60,468 bases of DNA. Origin: Fibrobacter sp. UWR4 (lineage in GTDB: Bacteria > Fibrobacterota > Fibrobacteria > Fibrobacterales > Fibrobacteraceae). A program made the translations under genes and the position numbers. Positions 16,253-24,401 of this stretch are shown in pieces. Positions within the stretch are counted from its first letter, which is position 1. Each line of letters opens with the position of its first letter. The stretch covers positions 1-60,468 of the forward strand of contig NZ_QGDU01000022.1 of the NCBI RefSeq assembly GCF_003149045.1. Direction: 5' to 3'. The notes below the pieces were generated by a model, which saw only the letters and a list, made by a program, of their open reading frames with translations, searched no databases and had not been told where the DNA came from.

Positions 16253-17025
16253 TCGATGCCGGCTGGTGGGAATACGGCCAGTACGCCGTATTCTTTATCC
16301 TGGGGGCCGTCGTAAGCCTCATCAACAGCATCGCAGGCGGAGGCAGTTCCTTGAGCCTCCCCATCATGATCTTTCTGGGAATGCCCCCTACAGTGGCCAA
16401 CGGCACGAACCGAATCGGCCTCATTATCGGAAACATCAGCAGCGTCTATAACCTGGCTAAGCACGGCTACCTGAACAGGAAACTTTTCTGGCAGCTGTTC
16501 CTCCCCTCCCTGGTGGGCGCCCTCATTGGCGTCTTCTTTCTGGTGAGCATCGGGGACAAGGCGTTCCAGGCAGTCATCGCGGCGGCCATCTGCCTGGTGG
16601 TCATCATGAGCAGACTCCGCAAGGACATTTTCGGCAAGCCCCCTGTAACCCCTCCGGAAAAATTGACCCTAGGCGGCGCCGTCGGTTTCGCCCTGGTATC
16701 CATCTACGGATGTATCGTGCAGATTGGCGTGGGATTCGTCCAGATTTTTAGTCTCACCCGATACACAGGCCTGGACCCCATTCACGTAAACGCCCTGAAG
16801 AATTGCCTCACCACCGTCTTCCTGGTGGTAAGCACTGCGGCCCTGGCCTTCGCAGGAAAGGTGAACTGGCCCATCGCCATCGTCATGTCCGCAGGGGCCT
16901 GGTGTGGCGGATACTTCGGCAGCGCCCTCCAGCGAAAGAAAGGCAACAAGTTCATCGAGAACTTCGTCAGCGTCAGCAGTCTTGCGCTGGCAGCATACCT
17001 GATCGTCGATCTGGTGATGCAGTAA
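16249..17025 (+). CDS. TauE/SafE (TSUP) family membrane permease
   Basis: This 258-residue inner-membrane protein has about eight hydrophobic segments. The two-repeat TSUP signature is visible: the N-terminal GAVVSLINSIAGGGSSLSLP and GMPPTVANGTNRIGLIIGN, and the C-terminal TRYTGLDPIHVNALKNCLTT. Family members move sulfite, sulfonates or other small organosulfur anions. Its ATG overlaps the lipoprotein stop by four bases (ATGA), so it is translationally coupled to it. That is curious because no functional link is obvious. The substrate is unknown. Confidence 0.88.
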   Translation: MIDAGWWEYGQYAVFFILGAVVSLINSIAGGGSSLSLPIMIFLGMPPTVANGTNRIGLIIGNISSVYNLAKHGYLNRKLFWQLFLPSLVGALIGVFFLVSIGDKAFQAVIAAAICLVVIMSRLRKDIFGKPPVTPPEKLTLGGAVGFALVSIYGCIVQIGVGFVQIFSLTRYTGLDPIHVNALKNCLTTVFLVVSTAALAFAGKVNWPIAIVMSAGAWCGGYFGSALQRKKGNKFIENFVSVSSLALAAYLIVDLVMQ

Positions 17026-17059
17026 TCAACCTTATGGACGAACCTTATGGACGCAGGAA

Positions 17060-17362
17060 TCAGGCGCCCGATTTTTTCTTGCGCCTCGGCTTGAGAACTT
17101 CCGACAGACTTTCCATAAGAGATGCTTCCAACGTCTCGTCCCCAGCGGCGAGGCGTTCCTTTTCAGCACGCTTCAGCTTCTTGATTCGGGCTTCCAGGCG
17201 CAACGCCTTTTCCTTGGATTCCAGCTCGAAAGATTTCAGGATTCCCTCCGGAGGGAACGCCTTGGTAAAGCGGGCTCCCTTGCCTTCCTGATGATGTTTA
17301 AAACGGGCCAACACATCCACTGCGTAGCCCGTATAAATGCGGTTGCCTTTGCACCGCAACAT
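17060..17362 (-). CDS. GIY-YIG nuclease family protein (YhbQ-like)
   Basis: This protein of about 100 residues shows the GIY-YIG pattern of small UPF0213/YhbQ-like proteins: MLRCKGNRIYTGYAVDVLAR, then HHQEGKGARFTKAFP. The catalytic Arg and the Tyr of the family are present. The C-terminus is Lys/Arg-rich. The codons just before the first ATG read F-V-Y, which continues the family's usual (W/F)xVYxLRC start. No ATG, GTG or TTG lies between them and an in-frame stop eight to ten codons upstream. Either the protein is slightly short at its N-terminus or a rare start codon is used. The gene begins 17 bases after nhaA ends, on the same strand, so it probably rides on that transcript. Confidence 0.75.
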   Translation of the reverse strand: MLRCKGNRIYTGYAVDVLARFKHHQEGKGARFTKAFPPEGILKSFELESKEKALRLEARIKKLKRAEKERLAAGDETLEASLMESLSEVLKPRRKKKSGA

Positions 17363-17379
17363 GTAGACAAAATGAGGCG

Positions 17380-18723
17380 TTACTCTTCCTTAGCCGGCTT
17401 GGAAACCAGGCTCATGTAGATGGTGCCAAGGATTGCGGCACTGAAGCTACCCAGCAGGATACCCAGCTTTGCGGAGTCCTGACGGTCGCCCACATCGAAT
17501 GCCAGGGAAGCGACGAACAAGGCCATGGTAAAGCCGATACCAGCCAGCATGCCACCGCCCCACAGAACTTTCCAGCTGTAGCTGGGCTGCTTGGAAATGC
17601 CAATCTTTACAGCCAGGAAGCTGAAAATGAAAATACCGATAGGCTTACCGAAAATCAGAGCCAGGGCCACAGCGCCCATGACCGGAACTTCCACGCCACC
17701 CAGCTTGATTTCTACACCGGCGTTAGACAGGGCGAACAGGGGCATGATGAAGAAGTTGACCCAGGGAGCCAAGGTCTTGTAAAGGCGTTCCTGCATGGAA
17801 ATACTTTCGCTGGAAGCCTTCTTCAGGAGACTGAAAACGCGATACTTTTCGTTTTCGTCCTTGGTTTCTCCAGAAAGGACATGGTCCACACCGTTTACGA
17901 AACCGCGGATCTTACCGCTAGTCACCACAGCCTTGGCGGGAACGGAAAGACCCAGCAGCACGCCAGCAATAGTGGGATGGACGCCGGACTTCACGAAGAA
18001 CGCCCAGACAGCCACACCAATGAGGCAGTGGAGCAGAAGGTTACGGACACCAATACGGAACAGGACATTGATCAGGACCAGAAGGGCAACGCCAGTACCG
18101 AGGGCCGCAAAGTTCAGGCCATCGCCACTGGGATAGCCAATAGCAATCACCAGGATGGCGCCAATATCGTCAGCAATAGCAAGAGTAAGGATCATGACGC
18201 GGAGAGCATGGGGAACCTTCTTGCCGAGAATGGCCATGCAGCCTACAACGAAGGCGATATCCGTTGCAGTAGGAATACCCCAACCGCGGGCGGCGTCAGT
18301 ACCCGTAGCAGCGTTTACAGCAAGGAAAATCAGAGCAGGGAAAAGCATACCGCCGGCAGCAGCAAGAATAGGAAGGCTAGCAGCCTTAGGATCCCTCAGT
18401 TCGCCGTAGGTCATTTCCCCCTTCACTTCAAGACCGATGTTGAAGAAGAAGATGGTCATGAGGGCATCGTTAATGAGCCAGTGAAGATCGCCTACGCCCA
18501 TCCAGTTACCGATGGTCACCGCAAAAGGCAAGTGCCAGACATGATGGTAGGTTTCCGGGGAGATATTCGCCCAGAGCAGGGCCGCTACCGTCATGATAAT
18601 CAAAACGATACCGCCGGTGGTTTCCACCTGCATCAAACGTTCGATCGGGGTGAGAATCTTGCGGACCGGAGTTTCCGGGATCAAATCTTCAATCTTGTCG
18701 CTACTGGTCACTTTTGCGGACAT
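17380..18723 (-). CDS. nhaA: Na+/H+ antiporter NhaA
   Basis: This 447-residue inner-membrane antiporter exports sodium in exchange for protons. NhaA hallmarks are visible. DLHWLINDALMTIFFFNIGLE and EVKGEMTYGELRD stand in the N-terminal half. WGIPTATDIAFVVGCMAILG is followed by LTLAIADDIGAILVIAIGYP, whose Asp pair is the ion-binding site. An insert of about 40 charged residues near 285-310 (SGETKDENEKYRVFSLLKK) lies in a cytoplasmic loop. AGGT precedes the ATG. The GIY-YIG gene follows on the same strand. Confidence 0.95.
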   Translation of the reverse strand: MSAKVTSSDKIEDLIPETPVRKILTPIERLMQVETTGGIVLIIMTVAALLWANISPETYHHVWHLPFAVTIGNWMGVGDLHWLINDALMTIFFFNIGLEVKGEMTYGELRDPKAASLPILAAAGGMLFPALIFLAVNAATGTDAARGWGIPTATDIAFVVGCMAILGKKVPHALRVMILTLAIADDIGAILVIAIGYPSGDGLNFAALGTGVALLVLINVLFRIGVRNLLLHCLIGVAVWAFFVKSGVHPTIAGVLLGLSVPAKAVVTSGKIRGFVNGVDHVLSGETKDENEKYRVFSLLKKASSESISMQERLYKTLAPWVNFFIMPLFALSNAGVEIKLGGVEVPVMGAVALALIFGKPIGIFIFSFLAVKIGISKQPSYSWKVLWGGGMLAGIGFTMALFVASLAFDVGDRQDSAKLGILLGSFSAAILGTIYMSLVSKPAKEE

Positions 18724-18861
18724 AATTACCTATGGTTGGAGGTTTACTTCAGCCTTGTGCATTTAAAGATAATCTTTTTTCTAAAAAACGTTGAATGCTT
18801 TCACGTAGATTTTGACGAAACCGCAATATCCTAGAACAAGTGATTTTCACAAAACGAAAAA

Positions 18862-18883
18862 CCCCGGACTCTTTCATCCGGGG
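18862..18883 (-). terminator. Terminator after the PRPP synthetase gene
   Basis: The stem CCCCGGA/TCCGGGG with an eight-base loop is followed on the minus strand by TTTTTCG. It lies 40 bases past the gene's stop codon. The plus strand also has a short T run, so it may work in both directions. Confidence 0.75.
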
Positions 18884-18923
18884 CTTTTCAATCTTTGTAT
18901 CGCCGCTTTCGCCGCGCAGTCCA

Positions 18924-20090
18924 TTAGAACTGCTGAGGCGGCCAACGAGGATTCTTGGAGCTCATGTCCACCTTGTAGAAGTCGCGTTCGAAGCGGCCAT
19001 CGTCCAGACCGTACATCTGCATGATGTGGCGGGCAATCCACTTGCCAAGCTTCAGGATGGTGAGCTTCTTGCGGAGACGGCCCTGACAGTCGCGATTCAT
19101 GATGTCCGGGAGAGTGGAGGTCGTGAGGATTTCGTCGATGGCGGGGCTGTTCAGCTTTTCACGGGCTTCTGCACTGGTGTGGAAGTGGGTGACGCCGAAG
19201 CACACGCGGTTGGGATTACCCTTCTTGATGTGTTCGCAGCACTGCACGATGGTGGTACCGGTACGGACCATGTCATCAAAAACAATCACGTCCTTGCCTT
19301 CAATTTCGTCGATGCTAATGTCAGAAAGTTCCGGATTGAAGGTCATGGAGATTTCACGTTCGCCAGTACGAACCTTGTCCATCACCACACGCTTACATTC
19401 GGGCAACTGCAGGGCGTCGAACACAGCGTTCATGAAGGGGCGAGCACCCTTGTCCGGAGAAACAATCACCAGGTTGTTGCCATCCTTACCGCACTGTACA
19501 AAGTTGCTGTTCTTGATGTAGTGAGCATAAACGTCAGTGGGAATCAGATTGTGGAAATGGCCTTCAAAAATGTCGGCAAACAGGTTCTGAACCTTAATGG
19601 AGTGGTTGTGGCAGGTGACCACAGCGTCAACGCCGGACTTCTTCAACAATTCGGCATAAAGAAGGCTTGTGAAAGCCTGACCGTCGAACTTCTTCAGGTC
19701 GATATCCGGGCGATCCTTTTCCAGTTCGCCAATGCGATGGGGACCGCGGTCCTGTGCGGAGTAGAACAAGTCCGGTTCAACGAGAACCACACGTTCTGCA
19801 CCGTTGTCCTTAGCAGCGCGAGCCAGAATCATGTTGCGCATAGCATAGTCGTTACGGCTGCGTTCGTGGTTAGACACAGAGCAAATCAGGACAATCTTGC
19901 CTTCCAGACGGCGACCAACGTGTTCAATGTCGTCGGCATCCAGCATGTAGCGGGGGCAGAATTCAGAGTTGGCGAAAGTCTTCAGGGAGACCACGTCGGA
20001 AATATCTTCACGAAGACCGATGTACTGGGCCATGTCGATGGCGAACGGATCATCGGTGAAGTTACCGGTCACGATAAAACGATCTGACAT
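18924..20090 (-). CDS. prs: Ribose-phosphate pyrophosphokinase (PRPP synthetase), long divergent form
   Basis: The enzyme makes phosphoribosyl pyrophosphate from ribose 5-phosphate and ATP, feeding nucleotide, His and Trp synthesis. The PRPP-binding loop DVIVFDDMVRTGTTIVQC is clear (about residues 260-277), as is NHERSRNDYAMRNMILARAA near 75-95. It has about 388 residues against about 315 for the usual bacterial enzyme and diverges in the N-terminal half, so it belongs to a less common subfamily. The start is the ATG at 20090 with AAGG upstream; an in-frame start at 20132 would add an unlikely tail. A good promoter stands at 20133-20161. Confidence 0.85.
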   Translation of the reverse strand: MSDRFIVTGNFTDDPFAIDMAQYIGLREDISDVVSLKTFANSEFCPRYMLDADDIEHVGRRLEGKIVLICSVSNHERSRNDYAMRNMILARAAKDNGAERVVLVEPDLFYSAQDRGPHRIGELEKDRPDIDLKKFDGQAFTSLLYAELLKKSGVDAVVTCHNHSIKVQNLFADIFEGHFHNLIPTDVYAHYIKNSNFVQCGKDGNNLVIVSPDKGARPFMNAVFDALQLPECKRVVMDKVRTGEREISMTFNPELSDISIDEIEGKDVIVFDDMVRTGTTIVQCCEHIKKGNPNRVCFGVTHFHTSAEAREKLNSPAIDEILTTSTLPDIMNRDCQGRLRKKLTILKLGKWIARHIMQMYGLDDGRFERDFYKVDMSSKNPRWPPQQF

Positions 20091-20132
20091 AAGATTGCCT
20101 TGTTTTAAGGTTTTTTGTTGTTTGTGGCCCAA

Positions 20133-20161
20133 AATATAGAATGAATTGCCCCAGGTTTCAA
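20133..20161 (-). promoter_or_regulatory. Promoter of the PRPP synthetase gene
   Basis: On the minus strand, TTGAAA (20161-20156), 17 bases, TATATT (20138-20133). This is the same form and spacing as the rpsL promoter at 48117-48145. Confidence 0.65.
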
Positions 20162-20218
20162 CTTACAAATACCTTTATATTCATAATCCTATAGGGTTCA
20201 TTTTTGTAACTTTATGAT

Positions 20219-20686
20219 ATGGTTAGGGTTACGAAAATATTATGCATCTTGATATGCTGTTCTGTATTATTAGGCACGGCAGGCTGCGCCTATAATTCCA
20301 CTAATCCCGTCGCACGATATGCCTCCTACGGCGGCACCTATGGAGCGCTTCCAGGGCTAGCATGCTTCCTGATTGGCGGAGCCGCTGCGGGAGCCGATGA
20401 CGACGATGATGACGATGGTGCCGGCGAACTCGCAATCCTAGGGTTGGCCCTCATGGGCGTAGGCTACGTAGGCGGAGTTGCCATCGGCGGAACAGTCGGA
20501 CTTTTCCGATGGATGATACTGGGCGACCTAGAACCTGACAACCAGGAGGAATACGGAATCACCTCCGACCTTTACGAAGGAACCGAAGAAGTTTCAACGA
20601 ACAACAAGGATTCTGAACCCGATCCCGCCAGAAAACCGCATCCCCCAGAAGACGATCCCTGGCAAAAATCGCCCTTAGCAGAATAA
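20219..20686 (+). CDS. Small lipoprotein with glycine-rich membrane segments
   Basis: This 155-residue protein has a lipoprotein signal (MVRVTKILCILICCSVLLGT followed by AGC, Cys23). Two glycine-rich hydrophobic stretches (about 42-58 and 70-100: ALMGVGYVGGVAIGGTVGLF) follow, separated by a run of seven Asp. The last 50 residues are hydrophilic and Pro/Glu-rich. No known domain is recognised. The glycine-zipper look of the hydrophobic parts recalls small outer-membrane lipoproteins, but that is only a resemblance. It is divergent from the PRPP synthetase gene. Confidence 0.6.
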   Translation: MVRVTKILCILICCSVLLGTAGCAYNSTNPVARYASYGGTYGALPGLACFLIGGAAAGADDDDDDDGAGELAILGLALMGVGYVGGVAIGGTVGLFRWMILGDLEPDNQEEYGITSDLYEGTEEVSTNNKDSEPDPARKPHPPEDDPWQKSPLAE

Positions 20687-20697
20687 GAAATTATAGT

Positions 20698-20802
20698 ATG
20701 GTTAGGATTTCAAAGATCATTTCAATTCTTCTGTGCGCCACCGTAGGCTTCTTTGAATGGCTTGAATTCAACAAGAACTACGATCCCAATAAGCACCCTT
20801 AA
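20698..20802 (+). CDS. Possible 34-residue secreted or membrane peptide
   Basis: A short frame begins 11 bases after the preceding lipoprotein stop. It encodes MVRISKIISILLCATVGFFE, then WLEFNKNYDPNKHP. The start mirrors that of its neighbour (MVRVTKILCILICC), including the TATGGTTAGG nucleotide context. It could therefore be the remains of a duplicated gene, or a tiny membrane peptide. A good ribosome site is lacking in both genes. Evidence for expression is absent. Confidence 0.4.
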   Translation: MVRISKIISILLCATVGFFEWLEFNKNYDPNKHP

Positions 20803-20830
20803 AAATTTGAAAACAGATTGCACGAAAAAA

Positions 20831-20884
20831 GCCGACGAGTAAATCGCCGGCCCTTTTAATGTCATGCTGAACTTGATTCAGCAT
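20831..20884. terminator. Paired hairpins between convergent genes
   Basis: Two hairpins lie in tandem. GCCGACGA-GTAAA-TCGCCGGC (20831-20851) is followed by CCTTTT on the plus strand and flanked by AAAAAA, so it can end transcripts both ways. ATGCTGAA-CTTGA-TTCAGCAT (20864-20884) belongs to a hairpin family seen again near 43721-43790. Confidence 0.65.
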
Positions 20885-20896
20885 CAGCAGTCTTAA

Positions 20897-22159
20897 CTAC
20901 AGTTCGATAATGCGATCGTTCTGGAGCATCTGTTCGAAGGATTGTCTTTCTCGGACAACCTTCATTTCGCCGTTGGTGTACATCACTTCGGCAGCGTAAC
21001 GACGGCTGTTGTAGTTGCTGGACATTGCAGCACCGTAAGCGCCAGCATCGTGGAGAACCAGGAGGTCGCCCACCTTGGCCTTGGGGAGCTTGCGAGTCAC
21101 GACGAAGCCTCCTTCTTCCTGAGTGAACACGTCACCGGATTCGCAGAGGGGGCCGCCAACCACAGCGTCCACAGTTTCGTTCAGTTCGCGGCCATCGCGG
21201 GCGATGACAGAAATCTGATGGTAGGAACCGTAGAAGCTGGGGCGAACGAGATCCGTAAAGCCAGCGTCAACGATGTAGAACAGGTTGTCGCCCTGCTTCT
21301 TCACAGCGCGGATTTCAGCCATGAGGTAGCCGCTTTCTGCAACCAGGTAGCGACCCGGTTCCACTTCCAGGTGAACGTCGTGACCGATGCTCTGCTGGAT
21401 GTTCTTACGAGCCTTGTCCCAGATGCCGAAGTAGGCAGCCATGTCGATGTGGGAACCCTTGTTTTCTTCGTGGTATTCGATGGGCAGGCCACCGCCGGCG
21501 CTGATGGTGCGGAGGTGGGAACCGAGACGACGGCTGGCGTCGCACATGGCGTCGGCAACAGATGCCAAATGTTCAAAGTCAGAACCGGAACCGATATGCA
21601 TGTGAAGACCAGTGATCCACATGCCGTTTTCCTGGGCAAGCTTCACGCAGTCCTTGATCTGTTCGTGCCAAATGCCGTGCTTGGAAAGATCGCCGCCGGT
21701 GTTGGTCTTGCGGGAATGACCGTGACCAAAGCCCGGGTTCACGCGGATGGTCAGCTCGGACTTCACACCGGCATCAGCCAGCTGCTGGATCATGTCCGGG
21801 GAACCCACGTTCACAGCGATGTTGTGTTCCTTTACCAGTTCCAGAGCATCCTTGTCGAAAATGTCGGCGGTGTAAACGATTTCAGGAACCTTACCCTTTT
21901 CGCAGCCACCCTTGTAGCCAGCCTTGAGAGCACGGACAATTTCACCGGCGCTCACAGCGTCCACCACGCAACCCTGCTTGCGGACCAGGGAGATCACGCT
22001 CAGGTTCGGGCATGCCTTCTGGGCGAAACGTACGTTATCAAAAACCTTCACTTCCTTGCAACGCTGTTCGATTGTTGCGCGGTCGTAAATCCAAAGCGGG
22101 GTGCCGAACTGAGCGGCAGCCTTCACAAACTGTTCTTCGGGGATGTTAGTATTCTTCAT
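20897..22159 (-). CDS. lysA: Diaminopimelate decarboxylase
   Basis: This 420-residue PLP enzyme converts meso-diaminopimelate to lysine and CO2, the last step of lysine synthesis. Fold type III features are present. The PLP lysine sits in VRFAQKACPNLSVISLVRK. Further motifs are DAVSAGEIVRALKAGY, the HIGSGSDF and GGGLPIEY phosphate-binding segments, EPGRYLVAESG and the C-terminal GPLCESGDVF with its catalytic Cys. AAGGGAAAAC precedes the ATG. It is a single-gene unit here. The start and length are normal. Confidence 0.93.
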   Translation of the reverse strand: MKNTNIPEEQFVKAAAQFGTPLWIYDRATIEQRCKEVKVFDNVRFAQKACPNLSVISLVRKQGCVVDAVSAGEIVRALKAGYKGGCEKGKVPEIVYTADIFDKDALELVKEHNIAVNVGSPDMIQQLADAGVKSELTIRVNPGFGHGHSRKTNTGGDLSKHGIWHEQIKDCVKLAQENGMWITGLHMHIGSGSDFEHLASVADAMCDASRRLGSHLRTISAGGGLPIEYHEENKGSHIDMAAYFGIWDKARKNIQQSIGHDVHLEVEPGRYLVAESGYLMAEIRAVKKQGDNLFYIVDAGFTDLVRPSFYGSYHQISVIARDGRELNETVDAVVGGPLCESGDVFTQEEGGFVVTRKLPKAKVGDLLVLHDAGAYGAAMSSNYNSRRYAAEVMYTNGEMKVVRERQSFEQMLQNDRIIEL

Positions 22160-22262
22160 GTTTTCCCTTTTCTGGCGCGGCGCGCCTCATTAAATTACAG
22201 CGCGAAATTTAGAATATTTTTTTGGCTGTTGCTGGCTCGCGCCAGCCGGGCCCTTGCGCTAT

Positions 22263-22342
22263 AAACGCCTCCGGCGTTTTTCGTTCAACCGGGTTTACGG
22301 AACATCATCCCCGCGAAAGCGGGGGTCTTACAAAAAACGTAA
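22263..22342. repeat. Nested hairpin repeat between lysA and the VWA gene
   Basis: AAACGCC-TCC-GGCGTTTTT (22263-22281) is a compact terminator-like hairpin. Next, CCGGGTTTACG and its near complement CGTAAACCCG enclose CCCCGC-GAAA-GCGGGG, so one hairpin nests in another. The inner word looks like a dispersed intergenic repeat. Confidence 0.6.
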
Positions 22343-22382
22343 ACCCGTTCGAATGGCTCCGCCACTTCGGTCCCTAACATTA

Positions 22383-23030
22383 TCAGCAGCGGGTACGTTT
22401 TTTTACATCCGCCTCGACACCATCCTTCCAGGAACGATCCCTCCTTCCCTTTCGGAAATTCGTCATCATTGCGTCCTGAGCCTCGTAGCACAAGGCAATG
22501 CCTTGCTCGTCGCACATAAAGTTTGCCGCGCACTCTTCCGAAATTCCAAAGCCTCGAGCTGTTTCTACGGCGTCAATATTTGCACCTAGAAAAATGAATT
22601 CCCATCCGTACTTGGACTTTTGACGCTCCACCATTTCCTTTACCTGTTTGGCGGTGTAAATGTGACTTGCATTTTCGTAGCCGTCGGTGGTAATCACGAA
22701 GATGGTCTTTTCGGGACGATCTTCGTCGCGGGCATACTTGTGCACGTTTCCGATGTGATGAATGGCGCCACCGATGGCGTCCAGCAAAGCAGTACTTCCA
22801 CGGGCATAATATTCCTTTTCAGTCATGGTAGGCACATTGGCAATAGAAATGCGGTCGTGAAGGACTTCCGTTTGATTATCGAATAGAACCGTAGAAACGA
22901 AGGCTTCGCCAGGTTCCTGCTTCTGCTTTTCGATAGTGGAGTTGAAACCGCCGATAGTATCCTTTTCCAATCCTCTCATGGAACCGCTGCGGTCCATGAT
23001 GAAAACCATTTCTGTCAAACCCTGCTTCAT
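22383..23030 (-). CDS. Von Willebrand factor type A domain protein
   Basis: This 215-residue soluble protein is almost entirely a VWA domain. The metal-ion-dependent adhesion site is MDRSGSM (Asp13), with the other elements in GSTALLDAIGGA and ITTDGYENAS. There is no signal peptide, so it should be cytoplasmic. GAGGTGAAAT precedes the ATG. The last 25 residues are Arg/Lys-rich and run up to the repeat at 22263-22342, so the natural C-terminus may have been altered there. No partner (such as a MoxR ATPase) is adjacent. Similar stand-alone proteins occur in stress and defence islands, but nothing here shows that role. Confidence 0.8.
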   Translation of the reverse strand: MKQGLTEMVFIMDRSGSMRGLEKDTIGGFNSTIEKQKQEPGEAFVSTVLFDNQTEVLHDRISIANVPTMTEKEYYARGSTALLDAIGGAIHHIGNVHKYARDEDRPEKTIFVITTDGYENASHIYTAKQVKEMVERQKSKYGWEFIFLGANIDAVETARGFGISEECAANFMCDEQGIALCYEAQDAMMTNFRKGRRDRSWKDGVEADVKKRTRC

Positions 23031-23136
23031 ATTTCACCTCGTTTTGTCTGGGCCGGCGGGATTGCCGTTCCCTCTTCACAAAACAAAGATACTCGTTCGC
23101 AAGGTCCACGAGGTCGCCTAGCAAGCGACAAAAAAA

Positions 23137-23152
23137 TGCCGGTTTCCCGGCA
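23137..23152 (-). terminator. Terminator of the macro-domain gene
   Basis: TGCCGG-GAAA-CCGGCA on the minus strand is followed by seven T residues, just past the stop at 23159. Confidence 0.8.
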
Positions 23153-23158
23153 CTTTTG

Positions 23159-24283
23159 TTAACCTAACTGAGGTTGATGATTGTCGAACAAGGCAATATT
23201 TATTCGCGTGAGGTCATAAACATTTTTCTCAATGAACGCAGCAACAATCACGTCAGTCAGGTTAATATCCGGAGTAAATGAATAACCTGCGTGAGAAAGT
23301 AAATCCCTTGTTTCAACAACATTCAGTTTCATGCCTACGGCAAGAGCCAAAATAGTTTCGCGTTTTGGCGTCTTGATTTTATCGCTAAGGATTTTTGAAA
23401 AATGCTTACGGTCCATAAACGCAGCATTATAAACTGTAGCGGAATCAAGTCCCTTTTGTGTAATGTAATAAACGAGACGCTGACTAAAAGACTGGATCTC
23501 GAGACCTTCAATTTTTTTACTCAGGTCTTCTTCCAACTTACCCTTAAAGGAAGTGAATACTGCCTTTGTCTTTTGGGCACTCTCATCCGAAGTTTCTCTC
23601 TTACGAGGAGCTTCACAAGTCGGAGCCAGTATGTTGCAAAGCGGCTCCTCATCGGGAATTCTCAAGTTGCGATTTCTGCGCCACCGCCAGCGTTCCTCAT
23701 CCGGAGAATTCATGGCAGCATATCTTTTCAGCCTGTCATCGATAGTCGCGCCTACATAGTGTTCGTCAATGTAAGCCTCCACGAAATCCGACAAGTCGGA
23801 AGTCAGTTCAAAAGACTCATTGTCGTACACGACAAGGATCACGTCCAGTTTATGCTCGCTGGTAAATTCCCTGGCAATTTCTGTAACGATATCCAGAGCC
23901 AAATCCTTGGGGAACCTGAATGCGCCTGTTGAAATCAGCGGGAAGGCAATGGACTTTGCCCTTAGGGAAACGGCCTTTGAAAGGCATTCGCGATAGCAAC
24001 TGCGCAAGGCCTCGGGCTCGCCGGAATTACCATCGATCCACTTGGGACCCACCGTGTGGATCACATACTTGGCAGGAAGCCTGAATGCCGGCGTAACTTC
24101 GGCATGGCCCACCTCGATATCGCCAATCTTTTGACGGACGGCAAGCATTTCTTCGAAACCAGCAGCCTCGTAAATGGCAGCATCGGTCCTATAGCCTGCG
24201 CAAATAGGTTTAGCATTAGCCGAATTCACCAGAACATCGGCCTTGACCTTAATAATATCGTTTCGAATAATTTTAAAAGCCAT
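23159..24283 (-). CDS. Macro domain (ADP-ribose-binding) protein with C-terminal HTH-like domain
   Basis: The protein has about 374 residues. Residues 1-170 form a macro domain: MAFKIIRNDIIKVKADVLVN, then SANAKPICAGYRTDAAIYEA, YVIHTVGPKW and AFPLISTGAFRFP, the ADP-ribose-binding loops. A charged linker follows (about 190-255). The C-terminal 110 residues read as a helical DNA- or RNA-binding-like domain (YNAAFMDRKHFSKILSDKIK, then ILALAVGMKLNVVETRDLLS) and end in ALFDNHQPQLG. This pairing is known from many Firmicutes proteins, where the role is unclear. Macro domains bind or remove ADP-ribose. I start at the ATG 24283 because the macro fold begins there; an in-frame ATG at 24313 lacks support. 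It is a single-gene unit with its own terminator. Confidence 0.85.
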   Translation of the reverse strand: MAFKIIRNDIIKVKADVLVNSANAKPICAGYRTDAAIYEAAGFEEMLAVRQKIGDIEVGHAEVTPAFRLPAKYVIHTVGPKWIDGNSGEPEALRSCYRECLSKAVSLRAKSIAFPLISTGAFRFPKDLALDIVTEIAREFTSEHKLDVILVVYDNESFELTSDLSDFVEAYIDEHYVGATIDDRLKRYAAMNSPDEERWRWRRNRNLRIPDEEPLCNILAPTCEAPRKRETSDESAQKTKAVFTSFKGKLEEDLSKKIEGLEIQSFSQRLVYYITQKGLDSATVYNAAFMDRKHFSKILSDKIKTPKRETILALAVGMKLNVVETRDLLSHAGYSFTPDINLTDVIVAAFIEKNVYDLTRINIALFDNHQPQLG

Positions 24284-24346
24284 ACGGCTAATATAAATCA
24301 AAAAATACGACAAAAGATGACAAGAGCTCGTTTTTCAAAAAAAGAA

Positions 24347-24370
24347 AAGGCCCCTCCTCAGAGGAACCTT
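24347..24370 (-). terminator. Terminator of the CBM48-like protein gene
   Basis: On the minus strand AAGGTTCCTC pairs with GAGGGGCCTT (two G-T pairs), followed by TTTTCTTTTTTT. Because it needs G-T pairs it should work mainly in this direction. Confidence 0.75.
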
Positions 24371-24401
24371 CTCAAACACGATCTGTAAAATCTACCGTGA
24401 A

